DNA of 64,000 bases from Actinomucor elegans (GCA_026027325.1 JAMSLZ010000003.1:3038001-3102000), one strand, 5' to 3'; positions 23,304-36,043 are shown, counted from the first letter of the stretch. Made by a program: numbers and translations. The notes: generated by a model not told the origin, from the sequence alone.

Positions 23304-24039
23304 CTAATTGAAAACATCACCAAACTCTTCCAGCATCTTGTTTAATGCTTCTCTTGCTTCGTTTTCATCTTCATCTCGTTCTTCTTCCGAGCTTTCTTCT
23401 TCTGTATGTCCATGCATATTCTCTAATTCCTTTAATGTAGATAAGATTTCAGGTTCTCTAATAAGAACCTTGCCATTGATGAATTGGAATGGTTCTTGAA
23501 CTGGTTCTTGAATTTGCACAGTGGTATCTTGATTTGTGTCCATATCTTCATCCTCATTTGCAGTAAGCTCGGGCTGAAATAAAGGTTGAACGCCACCCAG
23601 TTCTTGTTCTGTAATATCCTTCATTCTCTCCAACAGCTTCCTATCCTCCTATTTTTTTTTTTTTTTTTTTTTTTTTGGATAAGTCAAACGTAATGGACAC
23701 AGAGAAGCTTTTTTTTTCAATACCTTTAGATCATCCAATTTTTTGGTCCAGATCCCTTTTAAATGCTTTAAAAACTCGCGTTCATCACAAAGATCCGAAT
23801 AGTATTTTCGTGATACATGACTATTGAAAACATATGAGTCAGATTTGTCACAATTTATATAAAGCATGGCTACTGTACGATTGAATAGGTGTGCCAGCAG
23901 GAAATTGAGTTGAAGGCAAAGGAAAATAGCTTGTGTCGTACGCATCGTCAGAAACATTTTCCGGCTTTTGGCTGGAGGCAAGCTGTGAACCGTCAGAACT
24001 TGTGTTTTGCTGTTGTCTGTTGCGTCGTATAGCAGGCAT
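23304..24039 (-). CDS. Unknown acidic protein
   Basis: Three exons (24039-23879, 23820-23724, 23648-23304) keep one open frame of 200 residues. The N terminus is basic and Gln/Ser-rich (MPAIRRNRQQQN). The middle has a charged helical part (YYSDLCDEREFLKHLKGIW, KKLDDLKEDRKLLERMKDI). The C terminus is strongly acidic (EEESSEEERDEDENEAREA) and ends in a helix NKMLEEFGDVFN. I do not recognise the family. The mix of a short coiled coil and an acidic tail is typical of small nuclear complex subunits, but this is only an impression. The second intron (23649-23723) has 25 sense A directly before its AG acceptor. It converges on the peptidase gene, with 10 bp between stops. Confidence 0.65.
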
Positions 24040-25165
24040 ATTGAAGTGCGCTTAATAAAGAAACGTAGACAGACCAGCTCTAGTTTGTGATATTTATTTA
24101 TTTTATTTTTTAAGATTTTTTGATTGGATGCCGATTTTTTTTTTTTTCGTGAATATCACTACAATTCCTGGATGAAAATTTTTCCTTTAGAAACTTTATT
24201 GCGAAATATACTATAAACATATTTAGATCAACAAAAGACATTTTAGCGAGAATTATAGAGAATATAAATACGCATCAAATAATGTACAGTTTAAGCTATG
24301 CTGGCTATCATAAATATGGCGTTAAGATTCATTTTTATGTCATTTTGGTGTTTAGTTATGTTTTACACTAGTAAGTCAAAGTTTTACATATTAACAAAAA
24401 TATTATAAAATTCACTTGATTGGATGAACCTTTACGAGCCTTGTTTGAATGGTCCGCTTTACTAGCAATTTTATTCTCATTTTGAGTTTTGAAAGACCTC
24501 CATCGTTATGCACAAGTTAAAAAAAAAAAACGAGTTAATCTTTGGAATATTTATTGGCCGACGAAGCTTCGATTGTTTAAAGGGTTGTTAGTGGATGTCG
24601 GTAATGGAAATGGCTTCCATCATTATGCATGCTTTTGATATTATAACGCGTCTTTTATATTATAATAGTAAGCTGAAGGGCGATGTTTATAACAACAAAA
24701 TTTGCATAGAATTTAATTGAGCATCTAAAGGTGCTATGTCATGCTAGGTAAGATATAAAATTTGCGAGTTATATCCAAGTCATGTACAGTTGTTTGTATT
24801 TTTGGTCCTAGAAATGAAAGGACTTTCTTTTTCCAAAACAAGTTCTTACATTCTTTTTATTTGGATCCTGCAGACAGATTCCGGTCAGTATTGGCGGGAA
24901 GAGAACAGTATCGATTACTGTTATGTCTTTATCATAGCCTCATTAGCAAATTATTTAATGATAGTTATATCTCTTCGATATATATTCTTATCCTGGAACA
25001 TGTTCTCTAGATTTTAGAGGTAAGCAAGCATACTTTAATCGCGAATATGTTTCGATGTAGCCTAAATAAAACCAATTTATATTTTCCGAGTTATTCAAAA
25101 CGCTGTATTTTGTTTTGCAAGACAGATTTGTGCCTGAACTCTTTCTTTCTTTCTTTATTTCCACC
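24040..25165. promoter_or_regulatory. Divergent intergenic region, kinase promoter side
   Basis: About 1.1 kb, AT-rich, between the acidic unknown protein and the kinase gene. CTTT repeats (CTTTCTTTCTTTCTTT, 25141-25156) lie just upstream of the kinase ATG and probably belong to its leader. Short frames at 24762-25017 show no recognisable protein. Confidence 0.4.
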
Positions 25166-26609
25166 ATGACTAGATTAAACGAGGTATTGTATGTAGTTTA
25201 TTTCTCTTGTTTCGCAAGGGTATGCATAACAGTGACTCAAGATGGAATTTAGGTTAAACCTAGAACAATCAACACATTTGAAGCAAGATATGAAAAGCTG
25301 TATACACTTGGTAAAGGTAATTTTGGTAAAGTTTATTTGGTAGAAGATAGAAAAACCGGAGAGCAGGTAGAGATAAAAACCAACGCACAGATGGTTATAT
25401 GACTTATATACGTTCATAGTTTGCCGTCAAGGTAGTGGATAAGAAGATGTTCAAATCGGGTGATCAAAGGCAACATGCACAAAGAGAACAAGCCATTTGC
25501 GAGACCTTTGCTAATGGATTGAACCATAAAAACATTGTTCAAGTATATGATGTTTTGACAGAGAACGATTATATCTATGTGGTGATGGAATACGTGGAGG
25601 GCGGTGAACTATTTGACAAGATCAAACAATCAAAGGGTTTAGCTGAACCTACTGCACGAAGGTGGTTCCGAGAGATCATTGAAGCTGTTGAATATATCCA
25701 TGAGGTATAAACCATTCTGTTGCTGTGCACGGGTAATTCAATAACCATTCTATAGCATAATATTGTACATAGAGACTTGAAGCCAGAAAATGGTAACGGA
25801 TATCTAGATAACATATCATCTGGATAGGCTAACTCATCCCGTTTATAGTGCTAATTGACAAGACACAGCGTATAAAGATTTGTGACTTTGGATTTGGCAA
25901 TGTAGTCAAAGAAAGACATGAGGTATTAAGCACATACTGTGGCAGTCCTTTCTATGCGGCACCAGAGATGGTTACCGCCACACCTTACCGAGGCCCGCCT
26001 GTGGATTTATGGAGTTGTGGCGTAATACTTTATGCCATGCTGACAGGATCCTTACCATTTCAGGGCGATGAGATGCCACAGTTATTCCAAAAGATCAGTC
26101 GTGGTCAATATACCATTCCTCCATATGTCACAAGAGACGCTTCTGATCTGATCCAAAGACTGCTTTGTAAAGATGCGCGGGATCGTATCTCAGCCAAAGA
26201 CTGTTTAATGCATCCATGGTTAATGCCACCTACTATTTCGCGCTGTTCTGTCCTCACAACCTCTCAATTATCTTTGAGTAGTCGACTTCCAAACTTTTCT
26301 ACGCGAAAGAAAGTAGGCGTATTCTCCGAAGAATCCTCGACCACGATGGCAACACTAGTAGACTTGCCACCCCATAAAAACATAGTGATGGTTGAACGAG
26401 TGCCTACCGATAAAAAGATTCCAACAAATAACAAAGCCTCCCAGTTCTTTTTGCGGATATTTAGAAAGAAAACACAAGTGGCACCTGCAGGTAAATTGGA
26501 GGAGCATGCGGAGGACCGTCATGATGAAAAGAAAGTCAAACCTCGGTTTATCTTTGGGAGTGTTAAGCGACTATTCAGAATATCTTTTCAAAAACGAATC
26601 ACACAATAA
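25166..26609 (+). CDS. Ser/Thr protein kinase, CAMK/AMPK-like
   Basis: Five exons (25166-25183, 25253-25366, 25420-25704, 25756-25792, 25849-26609) give 404 residues. All kinase motifs are present: Gly loop GKGNFGKV (26-33), Lys48 in FAVKVV, HRDLKPEN (144-151), DFG (164-166), activation-loop LSTYCGSPFYAAPE (178-191) with Thr180 at the position phosphorylated by LKB1-type kinases in AMPK relatives, and PVDLWSCGVILYAMLTGSLPF. The TxCGSPxYAAPE loop and the MLTGxLPF helix place it in the CAMK-like/Snf1-Nim1 branch. The C-terminal 130 residues are basic and end in KRLFRISFQKR; no UBA or KA1 domain is evident. The substrate is unknown. The first exon codes only six residues. The gene converges on the ODC carrier with 115 bp between stops. 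Confidence 0.9.
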
Positions 26610-26724
26610 AAACCAACGTTTTCCTGTTATCCCCTCTCTCACTTGTTGCGTAAAATACATGATATATATTTAAAGGTTTCTACACGAGTTTTTTTCTATC
26701 TAAATATCCTGTTTCCCCAAATCC

Positions 26725-28057
26725 TTACTCTTCCTTCAAAATGTTCTTTCTAATAAAACCAGAAACAGTTTCGAAAACAACCAAAAGGATACCACCACTA
26801 TCATGAAAAAGAAATTAGTTTTGTGTTACAAGCAAACTACTGCAGATAATAATTACCCAGGACCCAATCTCAAAACCTTGGGCAAGAAACCTCTGTATAA
26901 TGATGCAACACTATATAACAGTATTAGTCAAATGATCTTCCTCCAATGTTATTCATTGCATCTTTACCCTTCTTCCTTGGCAACAGTAGCTAAAGCAGGT
27001 AAAGTCCAGTTGTATTTCTTGGGACCAACACCAGCATAACTTTGGACACGTGTCTTTACAACGTCAAAAGGCGTATTAATAGCAGTAGCAGCAATACCAC
27101 CAACAGTACCAGCAGCAAAGTTGGTTATACGTTGTTGGTTGGGATCCTGTAGGATTTTTTTTTGTCAGTCCACCTTTCATACTACATACACTTGCATTTT
27201 TTTTATTTTATTTTTACCTTTGACTTGGGCAACTTATCCTTGACGGTAAAGATCAAACCAAAGTAAGCACCGTTCCAGACGGCGTGACGCCACATGGTAG
27301 CTTCCAAACCATTGAACAAGGCCAAAGCACCTTCAGCAGCAATGATCTTTCTGAAAGTATCAGTGGTACCATTGTATTTACCGAGCTATAGAATATATTA
27401 TGTAAGATACTTTCCTGTACTATAGGCTGCTATTTTTTTATACTTACGTTAGACTTGTCTTGCATTCTGACCTTGATCAACTCAAAAGGTACGATCAAAA
27501 AGGCTTCAGTAATACCAGCACTGACACCTGTCAAGACAGACAAAGATTGAGTGACCTTTTCGAAACCAAAGAGCTTCTTGTAAAGAATTGTATATTGTTC
27601 GTTGGCAGCAAACTTGGTAGCACGCTTGGGTGCTTCTACCATGATGGGAGGTAAGATACCACGATAGAGAGATGCAGCACTACACGTAGATGAATGAGTC
27701 ACACAAAAACTATTGAAAAAAAGTGGGGTAATCTTTTTTTTTTTACCCTTCGTGTTTAACCATGTTCTTGACGGTGTCGATAATACCAGTATTAGCACCA
27801 GTACTTAATTGAGCTCTGGTCTTGACGACTAGTAGTAGAAACAATTAATATATTTCTAAGTATCGAGTTATTAGCGTGTCTTTTTTACTATACCATCCAA
27901 AGGGTACATGACCAAAATTTCAGAAACACCAGCAATGGCACCAGCTAAAAATTGGAAACCGAAGGGAAGAGCTATTCACAGAAAAACAAAAGGCTCAGAT
28001 TTCTACTTTTTCATCTTCTCTCAAGATAAACTTACGCTTTTGTACAGGTTCAGACAT
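26725..28057 (-). CDS. ODC1: Mitochondrial 2-oxodicarboxylate carrier
   Basis: Inner-membrane carrier exchanging 2-oxoadipate and 2-oxoglutarate, which links cytosolic lysine/glutamate metabolism to the matrix. Eight exons (28057-28036, 27971-27894, 27828-27747, 27679-27448, 27385-27218, 27146-26968, 26892-26857, 26797-26725) give 289 residues, normal for the SLC25 family. The three mitochondrial-carrier signatures are visible: YPLDVVKTRAQ, VPFELIKVRMQ and TPFDVVKTRVQ. The short N terminus MSEPVQKPLPFGFQFLAG and the C-terminal RLGPGGGILLVVFETV are characteristic of Odc1/SLC25A21. Substrate identity is by similarity only. The last two introns (59 and 75 nt) bracket a 36-nt micro-exon; splicing it restores the conserved C-terminal helix. 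Confidence 0.92.
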
Positions 28058-28811
28058 GATATCTTTATGAAAAAAAAAGTTAAGGGAAAAAGAGAGAGAA
28101 ACAAGATTTCTTGAAAAGATTTTGCTATTTAGATGGAACCTATGATTATCTAGATTCCGCTTATGTTTCCTCTATTCTTCTTAAAATCTATTTTATAAAC
28201 AGTCCACAGTGCGTAAATATCAGTCATACGCGCCGATCTTATTGGCTTAAAATGGATTTTTCACATTACTCAGTTTGAACAGGATCTCTCTCTACCATTT
28301 ACTACTGCTGGGAGAATACGGGGAAGGATTGTCGGGATAACACACGTGCTTTCAAAGCTCGCTCTCTTTATAAAGTTTCTCACTAGTGACGAAGAAATGA
28401 ACTGTATCAGTTCCCGAAAGCAACACTTTTTTTTAATAGTTTTTTTGTACTCGCAATAAAGAAATACCTTTAATAGGTATCATATAAGAGTTGATACCAT
28501 GGTTAGCCAATCATACAAATTAAGACCTTTGTCAATGAAACACGCCCCAATTATGTAATTTTAGCCCTGAATATCGTCTTTGTAGCGATATAAATAAGGT
28601 TGTCTTTTCTTCTTTTATGGGAATAGTAGGAGCTTTCGTTTCATTAAGAGAAAATCTCACGGTTTAAAGTTTTTGCATTACAGGATATCAACCAACCAAA
28701 AACAAGGGATAGTTTGCTAGTGGTTATTGAAGGATAAAGTAACAAGCGTAGATAATTAATGCAGCCAACGAACCCAAAGAATAATAATAAAAATAAAAAT
28801 AAAAGGGTATT

Positions 28812-28900
28812 AACAGATGCAATAGTTTATTCTGTGCATAGACTATTCATCTGATGCGGCATTAGACCAAAATCGGCCAAGAGATCTATAGATGATCAGG
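28812..28900 (-). repeat. Dispersed intergenic repeat, well-preserved inverted copy
   Basis: Read on the minus strand: TATAGATCTCTTGGCCGAT, then TGGTCTAATGCCGCATCAGA, TAGTCTATGCACAGAAT and AAACTATTGCATCTGTTA. All blocks of the family are present in order. Confidence 0.75.
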
Positions 28901-30611
28901 TATATTTTTTCCCTGAAAAGCTCATTGTTGACAGTGGAATGTAAAGTATAGTATACTCATTGTATTACTATAAAATAATCGTTCTAGTATATGTAACACT
29001 TTATTTTAAGCATGTGCTAGCTGTTAAATGTGACATTGAACAGGAATGAATTAAGGAATGCAGTGCTGTTGGAAATGGGGCGATTTCCGAAAAAACTCTC
29101 AAGGATGTATCCAAAGACTCAATTTCCCACGACTTATTCTTTTTGTGGAGCATGAAGAGGGCTCTTCAAGACATAGCCCCCGGTTAACAAACGTAGAGTC
29201 TATACTATAATATGCAATCATTTTTTCATGTATTTTTCTTTTTTAATATAAAAACTCGAGTTATGACCGCATTTCTATAAAATCTAAAATTTCATTTTTT
29301 TAAGTATACTTTAATGAGTTCAAATATACTGTAATAAGTTTTTGTATCATCCGATGGTTTTTTTTTTATGTATGCATAACGTTTTGTCGTGAAAAGCGAG
29401 ATCACGGTTCTGGTCAATACTTTTAAAGATAAAAACTACTAGCCAATCAAAAGGGAGTGTTTTATAATGATGACAGTGAGATCGACGTTTCGATGGTATT
29501 CAAAGCAGTTAAGAAACAATGTTTCTCATTCAACTTTGGTTTTTATACGGATTAAAACACACACTCCTACCTTATTTGCAGTAAAGAAGATAGCAGAGGA
29601 TTGTTTAGCAAACTTAACTGAATCATATTGTTGAGAACTGAAATATATCAAGGCAATAAAAGAGTATTTTTTTGAAACCTTATTTTATTAGATAAAAGAA
29701 GAGAGGTATCAAATGTATGTTTTTTATGCCATCTATTCGAAAGAGGATTTAGTATCTAAAATTATAAAGGGAGAGCTAGTAAAACTGTTGATCTATATAA
29801 TAGTTTTAGCTAAAACATATTATAATAAGAAAAAAGGCCTAACTTAGACAGACATAGTCTAGATCCATTATCAAGTTCTGTAATGATACATACTTATATC
29901 ATAAGTTCCTTACTGTATAGTTGGATTTACTGATTACTAACACAATTTTCATATTGCTGTTACTATTCTGTAACAGTATTGCGGGCATACTATCTTTTTT
30001 TTTTCTATTAAATGTGATAAAGTATCTTACGAAAACACGCTGTGACAAAAAAGAGTTGACCAACCACCACCAATGACAAGAAGCGCCATACAACCGAGAG
30101 AGACATAAAAAACTGCTGCTATAGATCGTTAGGTTTCTTATGGATAACGCTTAATTAGACCGCTTAAACCTGATATATTGGTTCCTGTTTGCTTTTCTGT
30201 TACAAAGCATTTGTACGTTGAAATATACCAAACAAAACTGCATTAGAACCATGAATTTAGTATCATTAAGAAGGAATTCAAAAAAGTTACCACTATCATC
30301 TATCGGTTATTGCATCGGCTTGCTCAAAATCGCGAATCTTTAAAAAAGAATAGACAATAACTCTGGTCTCGTTTTAACAACAAAATATATGTTGAATAAT
30401 GTAAAAAAGATCTTCTAGTATATTATTTATTTTGTTGTTGGATTATGGTTGATGGAAGACGTGTTTGAGCTTTTATAATAAATATAGGTGCATACTTGCC
30501 AATATAGCTGAATTTATATTTATGCCGCTTCTAAGTTCCTTAAACAAGATTTATTTTGGTATAATCTTTGGGAACATTTTGAAATTGAGCCATTTTCACA
30601 TTTTAACATTC

Positions 30612-31045
30612 CTCAAAGGATTTTGATTTAATGTTGTACCTGATGACTACACCATGTTCAGTAAAGTACTACATCTATTATAATTATTGTTTAACCATAG
30701 TACAGTGGATATGTTAGTCTAATACACTGGTTATTAATTACATACATTTCCAATAAAAAATAAAAAACTAAATGTAATGCTTGATAAATTTCTTCGATTA
30801 CGGTCAAATGTGGCATCAAATTAGAATTACATGTTTAGAATAAAACTGTTGCATTTATTATAATCTCTATTTACCAGGAATACTATGGTTACATCTTATT
30901 TTATTAATCACTGGCAGTAGATTAATTCATTCCATGTGGACGAAGAAGTTTAATGATTTATAGATCTCTCGACCAATGCCCGTCCGAAATCGCATCTGAT
31001 TTATGCTCAATGCTCACAATAAGTTACTGCGCCTACTATGGCCTT
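30612..31045 (+). repeat. Three tandem degenerate copies of the intergenic repeat
   Basis: Copies start near 30615, 30793 and 30958, a spacing of about 165-178 bp. Each has a version of GGTCAAATGTxGCATC, CCATGTTCA and ACTACTGCATCTATTATAA. The third copy begins with TAGATCTCTCGACC. Spacers share an ATTAATTACATACATTTCC-like block with the 54 kb run, suggesting the true unit includes the spacer. Confidence 0.65.
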
Positions 31046-31540
31046 TGTTTTATTTAGTACAATAGATATATCTAACCAAAAAAAAAAAGTAGAATAAACA
31101 TATAATATAGTTCTTAATGGTTAGTATTAACTCGATATATACTTGAGTCGTTTTAAGCAAAAATGACAACTTATTATGCACAATTAATTACATTAAAGTA
31201 GTAAGACTTGATTACCTTGTATCAACTTTCAATCTTTAGTATTAGTGAATATTGCTGCACAATCCCGTGAATCAAAACTCGATAAACGAATCAATATAGA
31301 TCTGACGATGATATGCATATCTAATGATACTAAAACACTATTACACAACAGTACGCTGTTGGTGTAGCTTTGATTACATGTATATCAGTCAGATCTTATC
31401 TATAAGTATTTATTAGGATAAAACATGGCTATTTGTAATTTATCAGTTTAAACTAAATTATATTCTATGTAAAACTTTTTTTTACAGGTTATAAATTAAG
31501 CTTATATGCAATGTATATGCATAGGCAAAAAGCATATTAT

Positions 31541-31556
31541 CTCGAGAATTCTCGAG
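31541..31556. repeat. 16-bp perfect palindrome upstream of XPO7
   Basis: CTCGAGAATTCTCGAG is a perfect inverted repeat with no spacer, about 320 bp upstream of the XPO7 ATG. It could be a dimeric factor site; function unknown. Confidence 0.5.
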
Positions 31557-31873
31557 TTACGTGTACTTGCTGTGTAACAGAAAACTTGGTGGTACTTTGT
31601 TTCTATGGGTAGGTAGAACTGAATACCATACTGCCCAACGCCATCAGGGCCAAAAGAGAGTAATTAACGAGATATTTACGCGTTAAATATCAAGCCAACT
31701 AAGTACAGGCAGTCTACTTTGCCCACTGACAATGGTAAAGCCCGAGAAAAACAACTTTTTTCAAGGTCACAGGATGGGTGCGTGTATTTTTTTGAGGAAC
31801 CACCTGTCTTTTTTTTTCTTCTTTCTTCGAACCTTTCTCTCTTACCCTCTCTTTTTCAAAAAAAAAAGGCAAG

Positions 31874-34800
31874 ATGACACAACAACAAGATGAGCGCATT
31901 GGCTATTTTTCAACTTTATGCCAAGAGCTTTATAACCCTAAAAGTCCTTCTGAGCGAGATCAGGTACAAAAGATACTAGAAGCAAGCTTTCCGACTTTTT
32001 CTTCGTCAGATACTGCAAAAATTGCACTGGTCGATATACCTTCGTTTGGTATTACCAACCCTACCGATACGGCCAACGCGTTACGTATACTGTTGGAGAA
32101 TTCACCAGACCCGTACGTACAAACGTTCTGTTTATCGAGACTGAAACAATTGGTGATGGCACAATTTACTATATTCGATAGAGACACGAAACTTCAACTA
32201 CGTAAAAAGAAAAAATGCATTATACTCATAGTACGTTTAAGAAACTAACATGCTATAATATAGGTACTTTTTTACTAGAATATGCGTATATCCATCCCGA
32301 TTTACAACCTTTTGTCATGACTCAGTTGGCAAGTGTATTGGCTTTATTGACGCGTTTTGGATGGCTAGATCATGAAGAGTACCAAAGTGTGTATAATGAT
32401 ATGACTCAGTTTCTTCAGGTAAAAGTTAAAGCCCTATATAGTGTACCATCAGAAGGATTCATTTTGTAATATAGGCTTCGGCTGATCATCGTATTGTTGG
32501 TATGCAAATTCTATCTGTCATTGTACAAGACATCAACGCTGCCACCATACCCAAGTACTCTGCAAAGTTTCGAAAAGCAGGCAAGTCAACATTTGTTCAT
32601 ATATCTATCGTTCATATAACTCACATGCCTATAGCTGCTGGCCTTCGAGATACACAATTGCTTGATATATTTGAGAACGCGTTTCAAATCTTGGAAGGCA
32701 TATTATCCAGATCCATTCCATTTGATAAACGTAAGTATAGAGATAATAAAGATAAGTTATCAGTGACTGACGGATTCTTTTTATTTATTTATTTTTGATT
32801 CAGCTGATCAAGAAAACCGAACCAAGGACGTTACGCTTGATTTACTTTTAAAATGTCTATCCTATGATTTTGCAGGTACAAGTTTAGACGAAGCAGGCGA
32901 GGATACCGGCATGGTACAGGTAAAAAAAGAAAAAAGAAAACACTGGTAAAACAGAACATTTTATTAAATGCGTATACCCAGATCCCAGCTGCGTGGAGAC
33001 ACATATTCGAACGTAAAGACTTCGTTGGTACATTCTTTAAAGCCTATGTCGAATTTCCCCCACCCTACGCTAGCAAAGTCATGGAATGTTTGGTACAAAT
33101 CGCTGCTACGCGTAAAGGATTGTTTAGTGGAGAAGATGAACGGAATAAGTTTGTGACATCGATTATGCAAGGCATTCGAGATATCATCTTGACGTCGCAA
33201 GGGCTTACAGATTCAGACTGCTACAACGGCTTTTGTAGACTTTTGCAAAGGTTCCGCACCACAGCGCCGTTGAATGAAATGGCTGAAAAGCAAGGTTATA
33301 TCGAATGGATCGAGTTGGTAGCTGATTTCACTCAAAAGGCATTTCAGACCTGGACACCTACTACAACATGCTTCTATTTGTTGAGCTTTTGGTCGAGAAT
33401 TGTGCAAAGTATGACCTATTATCAACAGTTGGGGGAAGCGACAGTGCAAAAGCTGGAAGATATTACGGTACAGTTGACGAGAACGTTTATTACGACGTAT
33501 ATAGAATCGGTGCCTGCTAGAATTGAGGAAATGCTGGATGGTAAGTGAGAATTTGATAAAGTGAAGTTGCTTTTGTAACTAATCCGACAAGATTAGATCC
33601 TTTGGATGATGAGGATGCTTTGATTGAATCGTTGAATATGCTGGGCCAAATTGCTCGGTGCAAGTATGAAAAGTCGTGTTCAGTGCTTATCGAAGTTTTT
33701 GATCCTATCACTGTTCATTATGAGGTATAAAAAGAAAGTGTTGACTGAGAAAAAAAAAACAGGAGTAAAAACCATTTTTTTTAACAATAGGAATTGATCA
33801 ATCAAGCCAGTATGGGAACGATCAGTGAAGAAAGTTTAAAGGAGGCAATAGAGATCTTTGAGGCCAAATTTGCTTGGTTGGTTTATATCATGGCAGTCTT
33901 TGTTGGTAATCGTCCTGTAAGTTTCATTACTAAAGCGATTATCCAAATACTGATGATGGCAAATAGGCTTATTTGAGCTCAGATGAAGCAGACGAAGCAG
34001 ATGGACAGTTAACCACCAAAGTGATTCAATTGATGGAAGTGAACCAAAATCTTAGTCAAAGTAATCCAGCCTTTTTGAGCCAAAAGTTTGATTCAGCATT
34101 GGTTTACTTTTTCGTGCAGTTCAGAAAATCTTATGTGGGTGAATCCAGTGCCAAGTCAGTCTATAACAAACTGAATGAAACATTCGCTATTGAAGGCCAA
34201 ACTGATATGCTCAACTTGATTATGCGTAAAATGTAAGTATGTTCAAATATGCAAAAAAGCAAGTATACTCATTATTTTATAGTATCACCAATCTTCAAGT
34301 GTGGGGTGATAGTGAATCCGTGATTCGTAAAACGTTAGAACTTTTCAATGACCTTGCAAGCGGCTATTCTGCGCTCAAGAACTTGCGAAAAATCGAGTCT
34401 ACATCATTGATTATGCAAAATCATTTATCAAACGATTTCACCTTTTTCAATCACGATAAGCATCGACAAAGCCGTATGCTATATTATCAAGTGCTCTGCA
34501 AGATCTTATTTGCTGAAGATAACTGTGAGAACGAGTTCTATGATTTCATGAAGCCATTTGAAGTAAGGTTGGATAATCTAGCTATGCTCAATACAATGGA
34601 AGAGTATCAGCAACCTCAAGTTCAGGTAACAATGATAACGTGTGAATAAGGAACCTTGTATTCTAATCAAATTTATAGCGTGCGCTTCAAGATGTATTCC
34701 GTGATCTACGTGGCTTTATTCAACCTATTCAAAGCCGCAAAAACTACCTGCTATTCTTTCATTGGTTCTATCCAGACTATATGCCTGTATTAATGAAGGG

Positions 34801-36043
34801 TATTCAAGCGTGGTCTCCAGACCCTTCTACCAACATCTTGCTGAAGTTCTTTGGGGAGTTTGTATACAACAAGAGTCAACGATTGAATCTAGATATTTCT
34901 TCAGCAAGTGGTGTACTCTTGTTTCGAGATGCCAGCCAAGCACTTTGTACATATGGTAAGTTTGATACCCTTTTTATACGATATTGTACTAATTATAGAT
35001 GATGATAGGTCAGCAAATTGTATCCAGACACGTAACAGATGAGAATCAGAAATACCCTGCAAAGTACAAAGGCGTGTCAGCTTGTTTCAATATACTTGCT
35101 CGATGTCTTGGTGGCAAATATATCAACTTTGGAGTCTTTTGGTTATATCAAGATAAGGCTATTAATGATGCCTTTTCCATAATGCTTCAAATGATGCTCA
35201 ATATACCCTTGGATGATATGATGGTATACATTTGAAAAATTTAAGTTGCAGTGACTTGTGTACTAAAGGCCCACCTTTTTTTTTAAAAAAAAAACAGAAT
35301 TTCCCCAAGTTGACGCGGTCGTTCTTTATGATGTTGGATGAATTCTCTTCAGAACAAATGATGATTGACCCCAATATGCCTCCCGAAGCCTTTTTATACA
35401 TTCTAGAGGCTTGTGAGCAAGGCGTTGAATCAAATGATTCCTGGGTACGCACGCATGCATGTTCTACAGTGAATAATATTTGTACATTTGTGATTGGAGA
35501 GACAGAAAAAGCTGAACTACGCCATGTACACAGTAATGAAAAGAAGGAAGAAAAAGAGGTGATTGTCAAGAAGAACAAGAGTTTACGAGGCGTATGGTTC
35601 TTGAATTACCTTCAACAGTTTCCTCAAGTGCTTCCAAGATTGCTGACAACACTGTTTGGCATGATTCTATTTGATGATAATAATGATCAATGGCAGCTGT
35701 CAAGACCATTATATACCCTTGTACTACTTCAACGCGATGTAAGTTTATTGTGTCACGTTAGTGAAACATTAACTAACTGATTTTTAAAGTTTGCTCAAAA
35801 GTACACAAACCAAGTGATCCTCCAGCAGTTACCGGAACGCCGAGAGTTTGTTACAAAGGTGAGTTTTAACATTTTAGTAAAGTCTGTGTTTCTAACATTC
35901 AATAATAGGCTCTGAGTAATCTGATGGAAGGCAGTGGCTGGACTTTGAGTACAAAGGATAGAGAAAGATTCTCGCAGCAAGTGGCTACTTTGAAACGAGA
36001 TTTGAACAATAATCAAATTGTTCTCGTTCCATTGATCAATTAA
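31874..36043 (+). CDS. XPO7: Exportin-7 (nuclear transport receptor)
   Basis: Importin-beta superfamily exportin working with RanGTP. Fifteen exons (31874-32201, 32264-32418, 32475-32580, 32635-32730, 32804-32919, 32982-33540, 33597-33724, 33791-33916, 33967-34232, 34283-34625, 34679-34955, 35009-35223, 35298-35738, 35790-35858, 35909-36043) give 1119 residues, close to animal XPO7. Segments collinear with animal exportin-7 occur throughout: FCRLLQRFRTT, WLVYIMAVFVGNR, MRKIITNLQVW, FQDVFRDLRGF-type RDLRGFIQP, SGVLLFRDAS, YKGVSACFNIL, NFGVFWLYQD, and the end SNLMEGSGWTLSTKDRERFSQ. HEAT-repeat architecture is expected. Intron 3 (32581-32634) is a 54-nt GC-AG intron that is stop-free and in frame; splicing it gives a gapless match (FRKA/AAGLRDTQ). 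XPO7 is absent from budding yeast, which supports an early-diverging fungal host. Confidence 0.95.

Larger units (their letters stand above)
28058..31873. other. Gene-poor intergenic tract (3.8 kb)
   Basis: No supported gene lies between the divergent ODC1 and XPO7 genes. The stretch contains a minus-orientation repeat copy at 28.8 kb, a three-copy repeat run at 30.6-31.0 kb and a 16-bp perfect palindrome CTCGAGAATTCTCGAG at 31541-31556, about 320 bp upstream of XPO7. A CT-rich tract (31810-31858) immediately precedes the XPO7 start and is probably its leader. Confidence 0.5.
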
